From positions 1 to 18,144 of the forward strand of contig JABXGY010000078.1 of NCBI GenBank assembly GCA_016550395.1: 18,144 nucleotides of DNA, read 5' to 3'. Numbering within the stretch: the first letter of the stretch is position 1; every line of letters starts with the position of its first letter. Source of the DNA: an archaeon (GTDB taxonomy: Archaea; Asgardarchaeota; Hermodarchaeia; Hermodarchaeales; Hermodarchaeaceae). The position numbers were made by a program, and so were the translations under genes. Under the pieces are notes generated by a model that was given only the letters and a program-made list of their open reading frames with translations, was not told the origin of the DNA and searched no databases. Of the stretch, positions 1 through 7,550 are shown one piece after another.

Positions 1-127
1 AAAAATTCGAGTTCGTGGGGAGGAATGGAAGGCTCAAGCAGATGAGGCAATCACACGTAGTTCGCGAGTATGGGTACGTCGTGTTGAGGGCTTATCAGTT
101 TATGTAACGATAACACAACCTGAATAA
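1..127 (+). CDS. NfeD-like membrane protein, C-terminal OB domain (5' end outside window)
   Basis: An open frame enters from the left edge (first full codon at base 2) and ends with TAA at 125-127, giving 41 residues. The tail reads as the end of an NfeD-type OB fold: a strand, then VRGEEWKA, then RVWVRRVEGLSVYV. The G-E-x-W-x-A and V-x-V-x-x-V-E-G-L pattern is typical of that domain. NfeD proteins are membrane proteins usually paired with stomatin/SPFH proteins and thought to act in membrane quality control; the partner would lie outside this window. The gene converges on the GTPase, whose stop is 7 bases away. The call rests on a short segment, so another small beta-barrel tail is possible. 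Confidence 0.55.
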   Translation, partial: KIRVRGEEWKAQADEAITRSSRVWVRRVEGLSVYVTITQPE

Positions 128-133
128 CGTCTT

Positions 134-709
134 TTACTCATTTGTCTGTTTCTGGGCTTGGAGAAGGGCATTGTTAGCTAATAGAAGAAAGGCGTCTTGG
201 ACACCTGTAGCTGTTGCAGCCGACGTTTCGAAATAAGGGAGATTCCACCATCGTTGAAGCATGTGAGCTGCCTCTTGTGGAACAATACGATTCTCTTCAA
301 TGTCCACCTTATTCCCTACAAGGACAATCTCACCCCGAGGGACTACACGCCGGAAATCATTGAACCAGTTGTGGAGTGTCATAAACGTTTCTGGTTTTGT
401 AACATCGAATACCAGGAGTGCACCGTGTGCACCACTATAATAATGCCGTCGAACCTGTTGAAAAGAAGGCTGTCCAGCAATATCCCAAATTACTAATTTT
501 ACATGTTGTCTCTGGATATCCAAATCTTGAACAGCGAAACTCGCACCAAGTGATTGTTTATATTCAGGGGAGAAGGTGTTTTGAGTATATCGTAGAACCA
601 GGGATGTTTTGCCTACGGCTCCGTCGCCCATCATGACTACCTTTAAGCCAAAGTCAGTAGGCTTATCCTTGATTCGTTGATGTACATCAGTGGGAGCGAG
701 CTTCGACAC
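134..709 (-). CDS. Ras/Rab-like small GTPase
   Basis: This 191-residue protein has the full Ras-superfamily set: G1 P-loop GDGAVGKT at 28-35, G3 DIAGQ at 76-80 with the catalytic glutamine kept, G4 NKVD at 133-136 and G5 ETSA at 161-164. Switch I reads YKQSLGASF (50-58), so Ser53 stands where Rab and Ras proteins normally have the Mg-binding Thr. The start is GTG at 709: the next Met lies inside the first beta strand, and a GGGAAGGG purine run precedes the GTG. There are about 20 residues before the G domain. The C-terminus (QAQKQTNE) has no cysteine, so eukaryote-style prenylation is not possible. Such GTPases are expanded in Asgard archaea. It lies downstream of the presenilin-like protease gene with its own likely promoter. 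Its cellular role is unknown. Confidence 0.93.
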   Translation of the reverse strand: MSKLAPTDVHQRIKDKPTDFGLKVVMMGDGAVGKTSLVLRYTQNTFSPEYKQSLGASFAVQDLDIQRQHVKLVIWDIAGQPSFQQVRRHYYSGAHGALLVFDVTKPETFMTLHNWFNDFRRVVPRGEIVLVGNKVDIEENRIVPQEAAHMLQRWWNLPYFETSAATATGVQDAFLLLANNALLQAQKQTNE

Positions 710-727
710 GGTTACCCTTCCCAGGCG

Positions 728-750
728 ATTCCCTAAGCGGACTTAGGAAT
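728..750. repeat. Imperfect inverted repeat in the GTPase leader
   Basis: ATTCCCTAAG at 728-737 pairs with CTTAGGAAT at 742-750 (nine pairs with one bulged C, four-base loop). It sits between the predicted promoter and the GTG start of the GTPase gene, so it could be an operator overlapping the transcription start or a hairpin in the 5' leader. Its function is not shown by the sequence. Confidence 0.4.
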
Positions 751-756
751 GAAGAT

Positions 757-770
757 GCATAAAGGTTTCG
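757..770 (-). promoter_or_regulatory. BRE/TATA promoter of the GTPase gene
   Basis: Read on the minus strand, CGAAACCTTTATGC has the form of an archaeal BRE (CGAAAC) followed by a TATA element. It ends about 48 bases before the GTG start, so transcription should begin near 735 with a short leader. A second AT-rich TATA-like stretch (TTTATATAAAA) lies farther upstream near 817-827. Identified by eye only. Confidence 0.45.
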
Positions 771-827
771 TTTGGGAATTTGAAGACTTGACCAGATTAT
801 TGGAAACTAACTTGGATTTTATATAAA

Positions 828-1772
828 TTAGGGAAACGGAATAGGGACACCAATGATGAAAAACATGGCTAATCCTATTCCAATTGGTATCAAAGCACAT
901 ATCATTGGAACCGGCAGACCGGGTATTGCTTGATTAGGACGTTTAACTACGATTTGTGTATTTATAAGACAGCCAATTAAAATTACAACAAGGGTTACTC
1001 CTGAGAATAACCAACCGAAGTAGCGAAGGGCATAAGATACTAGAGCGGCATAAACGATGAGATCACCTACACCAATAATGAGTGGTCCAATGACAAAGGT
1101 AAAGGCTGAACGCGCTTGTGCTTTTCGGTCAACATCCACCATTGCAGGTCCGAGTTTCACGGCAAATATGGTATCTTGAATAGCCAAAATGATGAGGATG
1201 GCGAGAGAGATAATACTCGTGAAGTTAACGGCTAAGAACACCCCAAGGATAATGCCATAAAAAACAAAGAGAACATTTCGTGCGGTTGAGCCAAGGGCAT
1301 CTGTGAAAATAAAAACGAGTGAAAAAACTGAAAACATAATCGATGCCAATGCGAGAAGAGATAGATGAAGAGAATTCAATCCCTGAAAGAGCAGCAGAAG
1401 AAGAATAGCTTGTCCAATAAATACGGTGAGGATGAAGAAAAGAGGGGAGACAAAAGCTGCAATTAAGATCCGGTGAATGGTTTCACTCCCATGTTGAAAT
1501 ACATAAAACGTAGCAAGGGTTGCTAAGCCTCCTGCTAATCCAATCACTGATAAGATGATCAGAGTATCAATTGGACTTGTTATCGGCGGTAGAATTCCTG
1601 GATTTAGGAGAGGATTCGTGCTGATGACTAGGTAGGTGATAGCGAGAGAAAAAACCATAGCCAAGATAATAGGGTAAAGATACTGTAACCGTCTCCGCCA
1701 GCTTAGAAAAACATCGAGTTTTTCTACTTTTGTTTGTTCTGAAACCTTTGGGGGTAAATTTCTTGCATCCAT
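828..1772 (-). CDS. Presenilin/signal-peptide-peptidase-like intramembrane aspartyl protease
   Basis: About nine transmembrane helices in 314 residues, with the presenilin (A22) signatures in the right order. Asp200 lies in helix 6 in the context AIQDTIFAV. Asp237 lies in helix 7 in the motif GVGD (GxGD). A PGLP motif at 284-287 precedes helix 9, where the family has PAL(P). These are the two catalytic aspartates and the active-site loop of membrane proteases that cut substrates within the bilayer. Two signature positions deviate: the usual Tyr-Asp is Gln-Asp, and PALP is PGLP. The frame is open to 1895, but the first part of that extension is inside the terminator hairpin of the upstream gene, so I start at ATG 1772, preceded by GGTGG; ATG 1796 is the alternative. 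The GTPase gene follows on the same strand. Confidence 0.8.
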   Translation of the reverse strand: MDARNLPPKVSEQTKVEKLDVFLSWRRRLQYLYPIILAMVFSLAITYLVISTNPLLNPGILPPITSPIDTLIILSVIGLAGGLATLATFYVFQHGSETIHRILIAAFVSPLFFILTVFIGQAILLLLLFQGLNSLHLSLLALASIMFSVFSLVFIFTDALGSTARNVLFVFYGIILGVFLAVNFTSIISLAILIILAIQDTIFAVKLGPAMVDVDRKAQARSAFTFVIGPLIIGVGDLIVYAALVSYALRYFGWLFSGVTLVVILIGCLINTQIVVKRPNQAIPGLPVPMICALIPIGIGLAMFFIIGVPIPFP

Positions 1773-1860
1773 GGAGCCACCATCAACCAGATACATTATA
1801 ATGTTGCCGAAAGTGGCAAACAGCCATATCCGAAAAATATTCAAACTATTTGAAGTGTTT

Positions 1861-1900
1861 AAAAAAAAGAGAGGGTATAGGTGCCACCTTGGCACCTATA
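1861..1900 (-). terminator. Hairpin/oligo-T terminator after the solute-binding protein gene
   Basis: TATAGGTGCCA at 1876-1886 and TGGCACCTATA at 1890-1900 form a perfect 11-bp stem with a 3-base loop. Read on the minus strand, the stem is followed by CCCTCTC and then eight T (1868-1861). It lies 38 bases beyond the stop codon of the solute-binding protein gene and before the protease gene, so it should separate the two transcripts. Confidence 0.75.
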
Positions 1901-1937
1901 TCAAGGGGAAGGGTTAGAATTCCTTCATATTGAACAA

Positions 1938-3800
1938 CTACTTCTTGCGAAGATACCAGACACTACCAAGCAATACCACGACAATGACGAGAACTCCCAC
2001 ACCAATATAGAGTGGAAGATAACTCATTGGTGGTGCTTCTTGAGCAACGTGTCCGGAAACACCTGCATGGTAGTTCTCCCAGAAGTGTAGCTCGATGTAT
2101 TCGCCTTCAACCCGGCGGTACCACTTGAATGGACCACAACCTACAGGTAACGGGTTCGTGAAGGTCACTGGACTGACAATTCCCCGCCAGATATGCTCTG
2201 GCATAATATTCCAGCCACGGAGGAAATCGAAGGCCCAATAACTTTTACTTTCAGTAGTAATTCGGACGGTCCAATCATCGAGGGCTTCGCAAGAGTTGAA
2301 GTATCTGAGAGCTGATGACATGATAGGAATGTTGTTGTCAGCAATGTAGTTGTAGGAAAATTCGACGTCATGGGCTGTCACTTTGCCTCCAAAATCACCG
2401 CCCATGTCATGCCAGTAAGCCGCTGGGTATTCTGGCTCGTCAGGATTACCGCGCATATAGAAGATGAATTCGAGTCCATCTTCAAGTTCGTTGATTTCGT
2501 ATGCAGTCGCCAGACCAGCTGTTTCCAGACTGATTTCGTGGGTATATGGATTATCATTGCCCATTAATCCGGCATATACTTCTCCTGAGACATACTGTGC
2601 AACACCGAGAGTCGTGGCTAATGGGTTGCTTGTGTCTATTGGACCTTGAATATGAGTATTCCAGGTCCCACCAGTCCCGGTTGCTGGATCTCGTTGAGGA
2701 TCGCCTTCAATTAGTCTAACTTTCCGTGGATTCCAGGTATTAGACATACCAGTGTTCCAACCAGGTGCAACCACAAAGTTTTCCCATCGATCGGTACGTT
2801 GAGCGCACACGATGTAGTTGTTATAGATGGGAATGATGGGGGCGTTTTCAACAATGATTTGTTGAGCTGCGTAGGCTGCATCAAGGACTTCATCGTAGTC
2901 AGGTGAGCTCATCATTAGAGAAATCTGATCATCATAGGTGTAATTACCCCAGGCAAGGTAGTTGCCATTAGGATTAGAAATGTCCTCACTAATCCACATG
3001 TCGAGGATGGTTGGATCTGGACTAGCACCCCAGGCAAAGAGAGTAGCATCGTAGGCTCGTGGAACGACGAAGACACGGTCCCACATGGCATTAGCTTGCA
3101 TCGGTGAATTTGTGACCCGTAAGCCAGCCTGGTCCCAGTAGATGTTCATGGCAGTGCACAAAGCACCCCATTCAGGGATAGAAGCGGGCCAGATAATTTC
3201 CATCGTTCGTGGATTACCTTGTGGGTCTTCTCTGTAGCCGTCGCCGTCAAGATCGACCCAACCAGCTGCGTCGAGTTCAGCAATAGCTGCTTCAACGTTG
3301 GGATCTTTGAAGTTGGGTGTGGTGTTATTGTTCATCCAAACTCCTGCTGAGGGGGGAACCGGTGAGTCGATGGCAAAGCCGAGGCCACTCCACATAATGC
3401 TGGCACATTCGTGTTTATCCATTGCAAAAGCAATCGCACGGCGCCAAACCGTAGGCCAACGCTCGCAGTTAATTGATAGGTGCCCAAAGACAAACCGTTC
3501 GGATTGTGTAAGCAAGATATTTGGTTGTCCGGTCAAGTCCTCAACAGCTTCCGCGGTGAGAGGGTTGCTGATGTGGTCAATTTCACCTGCAAGAAGTGAA
3601 GCAACCTGTATATCCTCTCCTTCGATCACATGGAAAATCACTGCATCGACGTAGGGTCCCGTAGGATCAAAAGCCTCTTCTTGGACGGGAGCCGCAGTTG
3701 CGAAGGGAGCTGGTTCATAACCAGTGTACGACAGAAACATTGGTACGAGAGTTACGAGAATGAGGACACTAAGTAGTTGATAAATGCGTTTTCGCTCCAA
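1938..3800 (-). CDS. Membrane-anchored SBP_bac_5 solute-binding protein with permuted halves
   Basis: This 620-residue extracytoplasmic binding protein of the oligopeptide/nickel ABC family starts with a signal-type helix (5-25) and ends with a transmembrane anchor (about 594-616) and RKK. The domain order is unusual. Residues 50-365 match the normal second half of the family: LLAGEIDHI (69-77), RRAIAFAMDK (120-129), AAGWVDLDGDGYRED (178-192), and QQIIVENAPIIPIYN (313-327). Residues 377-580 match the normal first half: GGTWN, SNPLATT, DGLEFIFYMR (441-450), KVTAHDVEFSYNYI (473-486), LPVGCGPFKW (551-560). The start is TTG at 3800, with GAGGT about 11 bases upstream and no in-frame ATG near. No permease or ATPase gene is in the window, so the substrate and partner are unknown. 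The gene is followed by a terminator. Confidence 0.88.
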   Translation of the reverse strand: MERKRIYQLLSVLILVTLVPMFLSYTGYEPAPFATAAPVQEEAFDPTGPYVDAVIFHVIEGEDIQVASLLAGEIDHISNPLTAEAVEDLTGQPNILLTQSERFVFGHLSINCERWPTVWRRAIAFAMDKHECASIMWSGLGFAIDSPVPPSAGVWMNNNTTPNFKDPNVEAAIAELDAAGWVDLDGDGYREDPQGNPRTMEIIWPASIPEWGALCTAMNIYWDQAGLRVTNSPMQANAMWDRVFVVPRAYDATLFAWGASPDPTILDMWISEDISNPNGNYLAWGNYTYDDQISLMMSSPDYDEVLDAAYAAQQIIVENAPIIPIYNNYIVCAQRTDRWENFVVAPGWNTGMSNTWNPRKVRLIEGDPQRDPATGTGGTWNTHIQGPIDTSNPLATTLGVAQYVSGEVYAGLMGNDNPYTHEISLETAGLATAYEINELEDGLEFIFYMRGNPDEPEYPAAYWHDMGGDFGGKVTAHDVEFSYNYIADNNIPIMSSALRYFNSCEALDDWTVRITTESKSYWAFDFLRGWNIMPEHIWRGIVSPVTFTNPLPVGCGPFKWYRRVEGEYIELHFWENYHAGVSGHVAQEAPPMSYLPLYIGVGVLVIVVVLLGSVWYLRKK

Positions 3801-3831
3801 TTTGGTTTCAAACCTCTTGGCGTTTTTCCGA

Positions 3832-3851
3832 ATCGTAGCTACTGCTACGAT
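3832..3851. repeat. Perfect inverted repeat upstream of the binding protein gene
   Basis: ATCGTAGC at 3832-3839 and GCTACGAT at 3844-3851 are exact inverted copies around the loop TACT. The element begins 32 bases upstream of the TTG start of the solute-binding protein gene. Size and symmetry suit a dimeric regulator's operator, or a leader hairpin if it is transcribed. Confidence 0.5.
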
Positions 3852-4124
3852 ACCGTAAAAAAGAGATTGATGTTCCTTAAATCACTTGTCATACCGGTAG
3901 TAAAGAGCATATTTCGTTTCTCACCGGAGTAGAATGTGAACTCATGATAATAGAAATTAAGAGAAACCACAACCTTATCCTTGTCAAATGTCAAATATTT
4001 CTACCAATTGAGGGAAATTAAACCAAAAGATTACAAATTCACCTAAATTAACCTAAGAAGCACACGATTGATAGCAAAGTCACTAAGATTTTATTTAAAA
4101 CTCGCCTTAGAACGGAAACTAAAT

Positions 4125-4132
4125 GAGGTGAT
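4125..4132 (+). promoter_or_regulatory. Ribosome binding site that sets the AOR start
   Basis: GAGGTGAT is a full match to the archaeal anti-Shine-Dalgarno complement. It lies four bases before ATG 4137. This decides against the longer reading that would begin at TTG 4068, which lies upstream of the likely TATA element. Confidence 0.8.
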
Positions 4133-4136
4133 ACTG

Positions 4137-5990
4137 ATGTTCGGATGGACAGGGAAACTACTTCGTGTTGATTTAAGTACCGAGAAGATCAGCGAAGAAG
4201 TCATTCCAGAAGAAATTCTCCACCAATTCATCGGCGGGAAAGGAATAGGTACTTATTATCTCTTCAAAGAAGTACCTCCGCGTATTGATCCCTTAGGACC
4301 CCTGAATCGATTTTATCTAGTGACGGGTCCCCTTCAAGGAACTAAAATTCCCATCACGGGACGATGTGCTGCAGTGTCAAAAAGCCCCCTCACACAGCTA
4401 TACATTGATAGCCAAATAGGCGGTCACCTTGGACCTGAATTAAAACGAGCCGGTTATGATATGCTCATCATCCAGGGCAAAGCGGGGAAACCGGTGTGGA
4501 TAAACATTAGTCCTGATGAACGAGCCATTAATGATGCCACGCAGTTATGGGGAAAAACAACTCATGAAACCGAACTCGCCCTTCGAAAAGCGGAACCTAA
4601 AACGCGAGTTATTTCAACAGGTCCTGCGGGAGAAAAGCTTGTCCGATTCGCCTGTTTGACACATAATTTTTTCCGGAATTTCGGTCGGGGTGGATTAGGT
4701 ACCGTCTTTGGTTCCAAGCAGTTGAAAGCGGTTGCCATCCGTGGAGATAAACGCCAAATCTCGACTCCGGATTCTCGAAAGGAATTAGAGCTTGTGAAAC
4801 AGCTTTCACACCGAGCAAAGAAAGCAAAGGAACGGGGACATTCATTACATTTTCACGGTACATCTTGGCTTGTCCCCTATGCGAATGAAACAGGTCAGTT
4901 CCCTACCCACAACTTTCAAACAACTTATTTTGAAGGACATGAAAAAATCAGTGCAGAGCAGTTAGAAGCGAGTGTAGACAATCAAACCCGCAGAACGCCA
5001 TGTGAGCTATGCGTTATCAGCTGCGCTTGGACAATTAAGAAAGAATTCCCCTGGGCTCCCACAGAAAAGACCGGGGAAATTGCTATGCCCGAGTATGAAA
5101 GTCTAGGGATGATTGGTGGAAATCTAGGTATAGATGACCCACAGACGATTATACAAGTCAACCATTTCTGCAATACAATAGGTCTAGATGTTATCAGCAC
5201 GGGCAATGTCATCGGCCTACTCATGGAGGTAACTCAACGCGGGTTACTGCCCAAGGACCTGCAACCTTTGGGAATCCAATTTGGTGACAAGGAGGGGCTT
5301 GTGAACCTCCTACACAAAATCGTGGCGAGAGAAGGAATTGGCGACATTTTAGCTAATGGAACACGAATGTTCGCTGAGCAATTAGGGCCTGAGGTGGAAG
5401 CAATTGCGATCCACGGGAAAGGCCTTGAAGTTCCTGCCTGGGATCCCCGAGGGAAACGAGGATTAGGTCTGAGTTATGTTACGGCAGCGGCTGGAGCGAG
5501 TCATTTACGGGGTTGGCCTCGTACCACAAAACCACCTAATGACAAAGCGATTACTGTTCTGAATTCGCTCATCGAGGAGCAGAATTTGAAGATACTCAAA
5601 GACTCCTTGGTTATCTGTCATTTCACACACTCAATATCTCCTAAATTCAGCATTAAGGATTGTATGATGGTCCTTGAAACAGTCACTGGTATTTCTGCAT
5701 CAATGGAATTAGTTACCCAAGCAGCTGAGCGAATCTGGCTCTTAGCCCGGTTGTTTAACATTCGCGAATATGATAATCCACCACGAGAATACGACATCCT
5801 ACCACCACGGTTTATGCAAGAACCCATCCCTGATGGTCCCACCAAAGGTTACACTGCATTTATCAATCAACAAGACTTTAATGAATCACTCACAGAACTT
5901 TATAAACGACGAGGGTGTGACCCAGATGGCCGACCCACCCAGGAAGTCCTCAAAAAACTTAGACTCACAGCACTTCTGAAAGAGAACTAA
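4137..5990 (+). CDS. aor: Tungsten-dependent aldehyde:ferredoxin oxidoreductase (AOR family)
   Basis: This 617-residue protein matches the length of the AOR family, whose members oxidise aldehydes to carboxylates using a tungstopterin and pass electrons to ferredoxin through a [4Fe-4S] cluster. It opens with the family's usual MFGWTGKLLRVDLST. The cluster ligands are CELCVISC (Cys289, 292, 296) plus Cys494 in LVICHF, almost the same positions as recalled for the Pyrococcus furiosus enzyme. Pterin-site motifs are visible in GRCAAVSKSPLTQ (75-87), PEYESLGM and AWDPRGKRGLGLSY (434-447). The start is fixed by GAGGTGAT before ATG 4137. The gene stands alone, with no ferredoxin or MoaD-like gene beside it, so the physiological aldehyde is open (amino acid or sugar fermentation are the usual contexts). 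Confidence 0.95.
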   Translation: MFGWTGKLLRVDLSTEKISEEVIPEEILHQFIGGKGIGTYYLFKEVPPRIDPLGPLNRFYLVTGPLQGTKIPITGRCAAVSKSPLTQLYIDSQIGGHLGPELKRAGYDMLIIQGKAGKPVWINISPDERAINDATQLWGKTTHETELALRKAEPKTRVISTGPAGEKLVRFACLTHNFFRNFGRGGLGTVFGSKQLKAVAIRGDKRQISTPDSRKELELVKQLSHRAKKAKERGHSLHFHGTSWLVPYANETGQFPTHNFQTTYFEGHEKISAEQLEASVDNQTRRTPCELCVISCAWTIKKEFPWAPTEKTGEIAMPEYESLGMIGGNLGIDDPQTIIQVNHFCNTIGLDVISTGNVIGLLMEVTQRGLLPKDLQPLGIQFGDKEGLVNLLHKIVAREGIGDILANGTRMFAEQLGPEVEAIAIHGKGLEVPAWDPRGKRGLGLSYVTAAAGASHLRGWPRTTKPPNDKAITVLNSLIEEQNLKILKDSLVICHFTHSISPKFSIKDCMMVLETVTGISASMELVTQAAERIWLLARLFNIREYDNPPREYDILPPRFMQEPIPDGPTKGYTAFINQQDFNESLTELYKRRGCDPDGRPTQEVLKKLRLTALLKEN

Positions 5991-6237
5991 TCACCTGTTC
6001 ATTTTTCACTTTCATCTAGGGGTGTCTAAGGATTATAAAGACCGCTCCAAGAATCAGAGAGAAGAAGCATGTGGGCTGGGCGTAATTCGCCACAAAACCA
6101 CTATGTATAATAGGGGATATCACACACAATCATCAAGACTGTGACCCCCTTTGCTGAGCTCCCGAATACATTCGCAAGGTCTCCCCTCTCACACAGTCTG
6201 AATAAACCACTAGCATGCACCGTCGGAAGGAAGAACC
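5991..6237. other. Intergenic region before radA
   Basis: No gene is evident in these 247 bases. A T-rich stretch (near 6000-6012) soon after the AOR stop could end that transcript. TATA-like stretches occur near 6101-6110 (CTATGTATAA) and 6200-6208 (TGAATAAAC); the second would give radA a very short leader. GGAAGGAAG directly precedes the radA ATG as a purine-rich ribosome binding site. Confidence 0.4.
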
Positions 6238-7176
6238 ATGCCCTCAGAACTTGAAAAAATCGAAGGCGTCGGACCTACCGTCGCCCAAAAACTCGAAGAA
6301 TGCGGCTTCCGCACTATCGAAGGCATCGCCGCAGCCTCCGTCAAAGAACTCACGAGCCTTGCAGGCATCGGTGCTAGTACTGCTCAAAAGATCATCGAAT
6401 CCGCCCAACGCCTCGCCAGTATCGGCCTTGAAACTGCCGATAAACTCTGGAAGAAACGCCAAACCATCGAACGCATCACCACCAACAGCCGAGAACTGGA
6501 TGCGCTCCTCGGTGGAGGCATCGAAACCGGCTCCATGACCGAATTCGCCGGAGCCTTCCGATCAGGCAAAACACAAGTTTGCCACCAACTCTGTGTAAAC
6601 GTCCAGCTCCCACCCGATCAGGGCGGTTGCGGAGCAACAGCTGCTTACATCGACTCAGAAGGCACCTTCCGTCCTGAACGCATTATCAACATGGCTCAAG
6701 CCAAGAATATCCCACCGAACCAGGCCCTAAAAAATATCATTGTCGGTCGTGCCTACAACAGTGATCACCAGATGCTCCTTGTCCAACAGATTCAAGACAA
6801 TCCTGCCTTCGAAAAAGTCCGCCTCCTCATCGTCGACAGCCTCATCGGCCACTTCCGCGCTGAATACCTCGGCCGCGGCATGCTCGCCGAACGCCAACAA
6901 AAACTCAACAAACACCTCCACGACCTCCTCCGCGTCGCCGAAGTCACCAACATCGCCGTCGTCACCACCAACCAAGTACATGCACAACCTGACGTATTTT
7001 TCGGTGCGCCGGATCGTCCGACTGGGGGCCATATTGTTGCGCATGCTGCTCAGACGCGGATTTATTTGCGTAAGAGTAAGGCTGAAAGACGGATTGCAAC
7101 TTTGATAGACTCACCATATCTTCCTGAGGGTGAAGCGCTGTTTACCATTGTTCCTAATGGTATTGCAGACGCTTAG
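6238..7176 (+). CDS. radA: RadA recombinase (archaeal RecA/Rad51 family)
   Basis: This 312-residue protein has the archaeal RadA layout. A helix-hairpin-helix DNA-binding domain covers about residues 3-60 (IEGVGPTVAQKLEE, LAGIGASTAQKI). The ATPase core has Walker A GAFRSGKT at 105-112, Walker B LLIVDS at 196-201, IDSEGTFRPERI at 138-149, and the L2 region NQVHAQPDVFFGAPDRPTGG (245-264). It forms filaments on single-stranded DNA and carries out strand exchange in homologous recombination. The Walker A has A-F-R where most RadA have E-F-G, a small deviation. ATG 6238 follows a purine-rich run. Codon use is split: from the start to about base 6990 nearly every two-fold codon ends in C, while the last 60 or so codons prefer T, G and A. 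The protein reads smoothly across the switch. Confidence 0.95.
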   Translation: MPSELEKIEGVGPTVAQKLEECGFRTIEGIAAASVKELTSLAGIGASTAQKIIESAQRLASIGLETADKLWKKRQTIERITTNSRELDALLGGGIETGSMTEFAGAFRSGKTQVCHQLCVNVQLPPDQGGCGATAAYIDSEGTFRPERIINMAQAKNIPPNQALKNIIVGRAYNSDHQMLLVQQIQDNPAFEKVRLLIVDSLIGHFRAEYLGRGMLAERQQKLNKHLHDLLRVAEVTNIAVVTTNQVHAQPDVFFGAPDRPTGGHIVAHAAQTRIYLRKSKAERRIATLIDSPYLPEGEALFTIVPNGIADA

Positions 7177-7193
7177 CTACTTGAGACACTCTA

Positions 7194-7550
7194 TTATTTG
7201 ATATCTTTAGGCAGATACTTACGTAGGTGCGAAAAGGTTTCTATGAGCTCTGAGTTCACGTTATAACCATCGGCTAACACAATCTTTACGTCATGTTGGA
7301 CTTTACTGTGTCTTAGCCATCCCGACATAGTCTTAATATTTCCTATAAAACCAGTTTCTTTTTGTACGCGACGTACAAGTTGATATCGTGGAAGTGTTGG
7401 ATATTTCAGTCAGTATTCAAGAAATAGGAAGTAGGGTTGAATTTTCGAGTTATCAATTGAGATTCGTTCCAATCCATCTCGTATTATGCGGTTGATTGCT
7501 TTTTGGCTTATTACAATTCCTTGTTCATGATAGATTTTGATCCTGATTCT
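7194..7550 (-). pseudogene. Remnant of an unrecognised gene with an in-frame stop
   Basis: On the minus strand one frame reads as protein for 119 codons from just after a TAG (7553-7551) to TAA at 7196-7194, broken only by TGA at 7412-7410. Before the TGA it includes EQGIVISQKAINRIIRDG and PYFLFLEY; after it come LKYPTLPRYQLVRRVQKE and KIVLADGYNVNSELI. TGG to TGA (Trp) would explain the stop: LEY-W-LKYP. No start codon precedes the first part, so the 5' end is also missing. The first segment has a helix-turn-helix look, as in transposases or phage regulators, but I do not recognise the family. Lack of a start and presence of an internal stop argue for decay; readthrough or sequencing error cannot be excluded. 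Confidence 0.5.

Larger units (their letters stand above)
3801..4136. promoter_or_regulatory. Divergent control region between binding protein and AOR genes
   Basis: This 336-base gap holds no convincing gene. For AOR, a TATA-like TTTATTTAAAA lies near 4089-4100, about 40 bases before the chosen ATG, followed by the ribosome binding site GAGGTGAT at 4125-4132. For the binding protein, a perfect 8-bp inverted repeat at 3832-3851 lies in the leader and a T-rich run lies beyond it. No obvious BRE/TATA could be fixed with confidence on that side. Confidence 0.5.

Noticed and set aside
1773..1895. N-terminal extension of the protease reading to ATG 1895
   Set aside because: Its first codons fall within the terminator hairpin and oligo-T of the upstream gene, so it is unlikely to be transcribed with the protease.
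4068..4136. N-terminal extension of the AOR reading from TTG 4068
   Set aside because: It lies upstream of the TATA-like element and of the perfect GAGGTGAT site, and AOR proteins begin at the residue encoded by ATG 4137.
6244..7105. Long open frames on both strands overlapping radA
   Set aside because: They are by-products of the C-ending codon bias of radA; their translations are low-complexity and lack ribosome binding sites.
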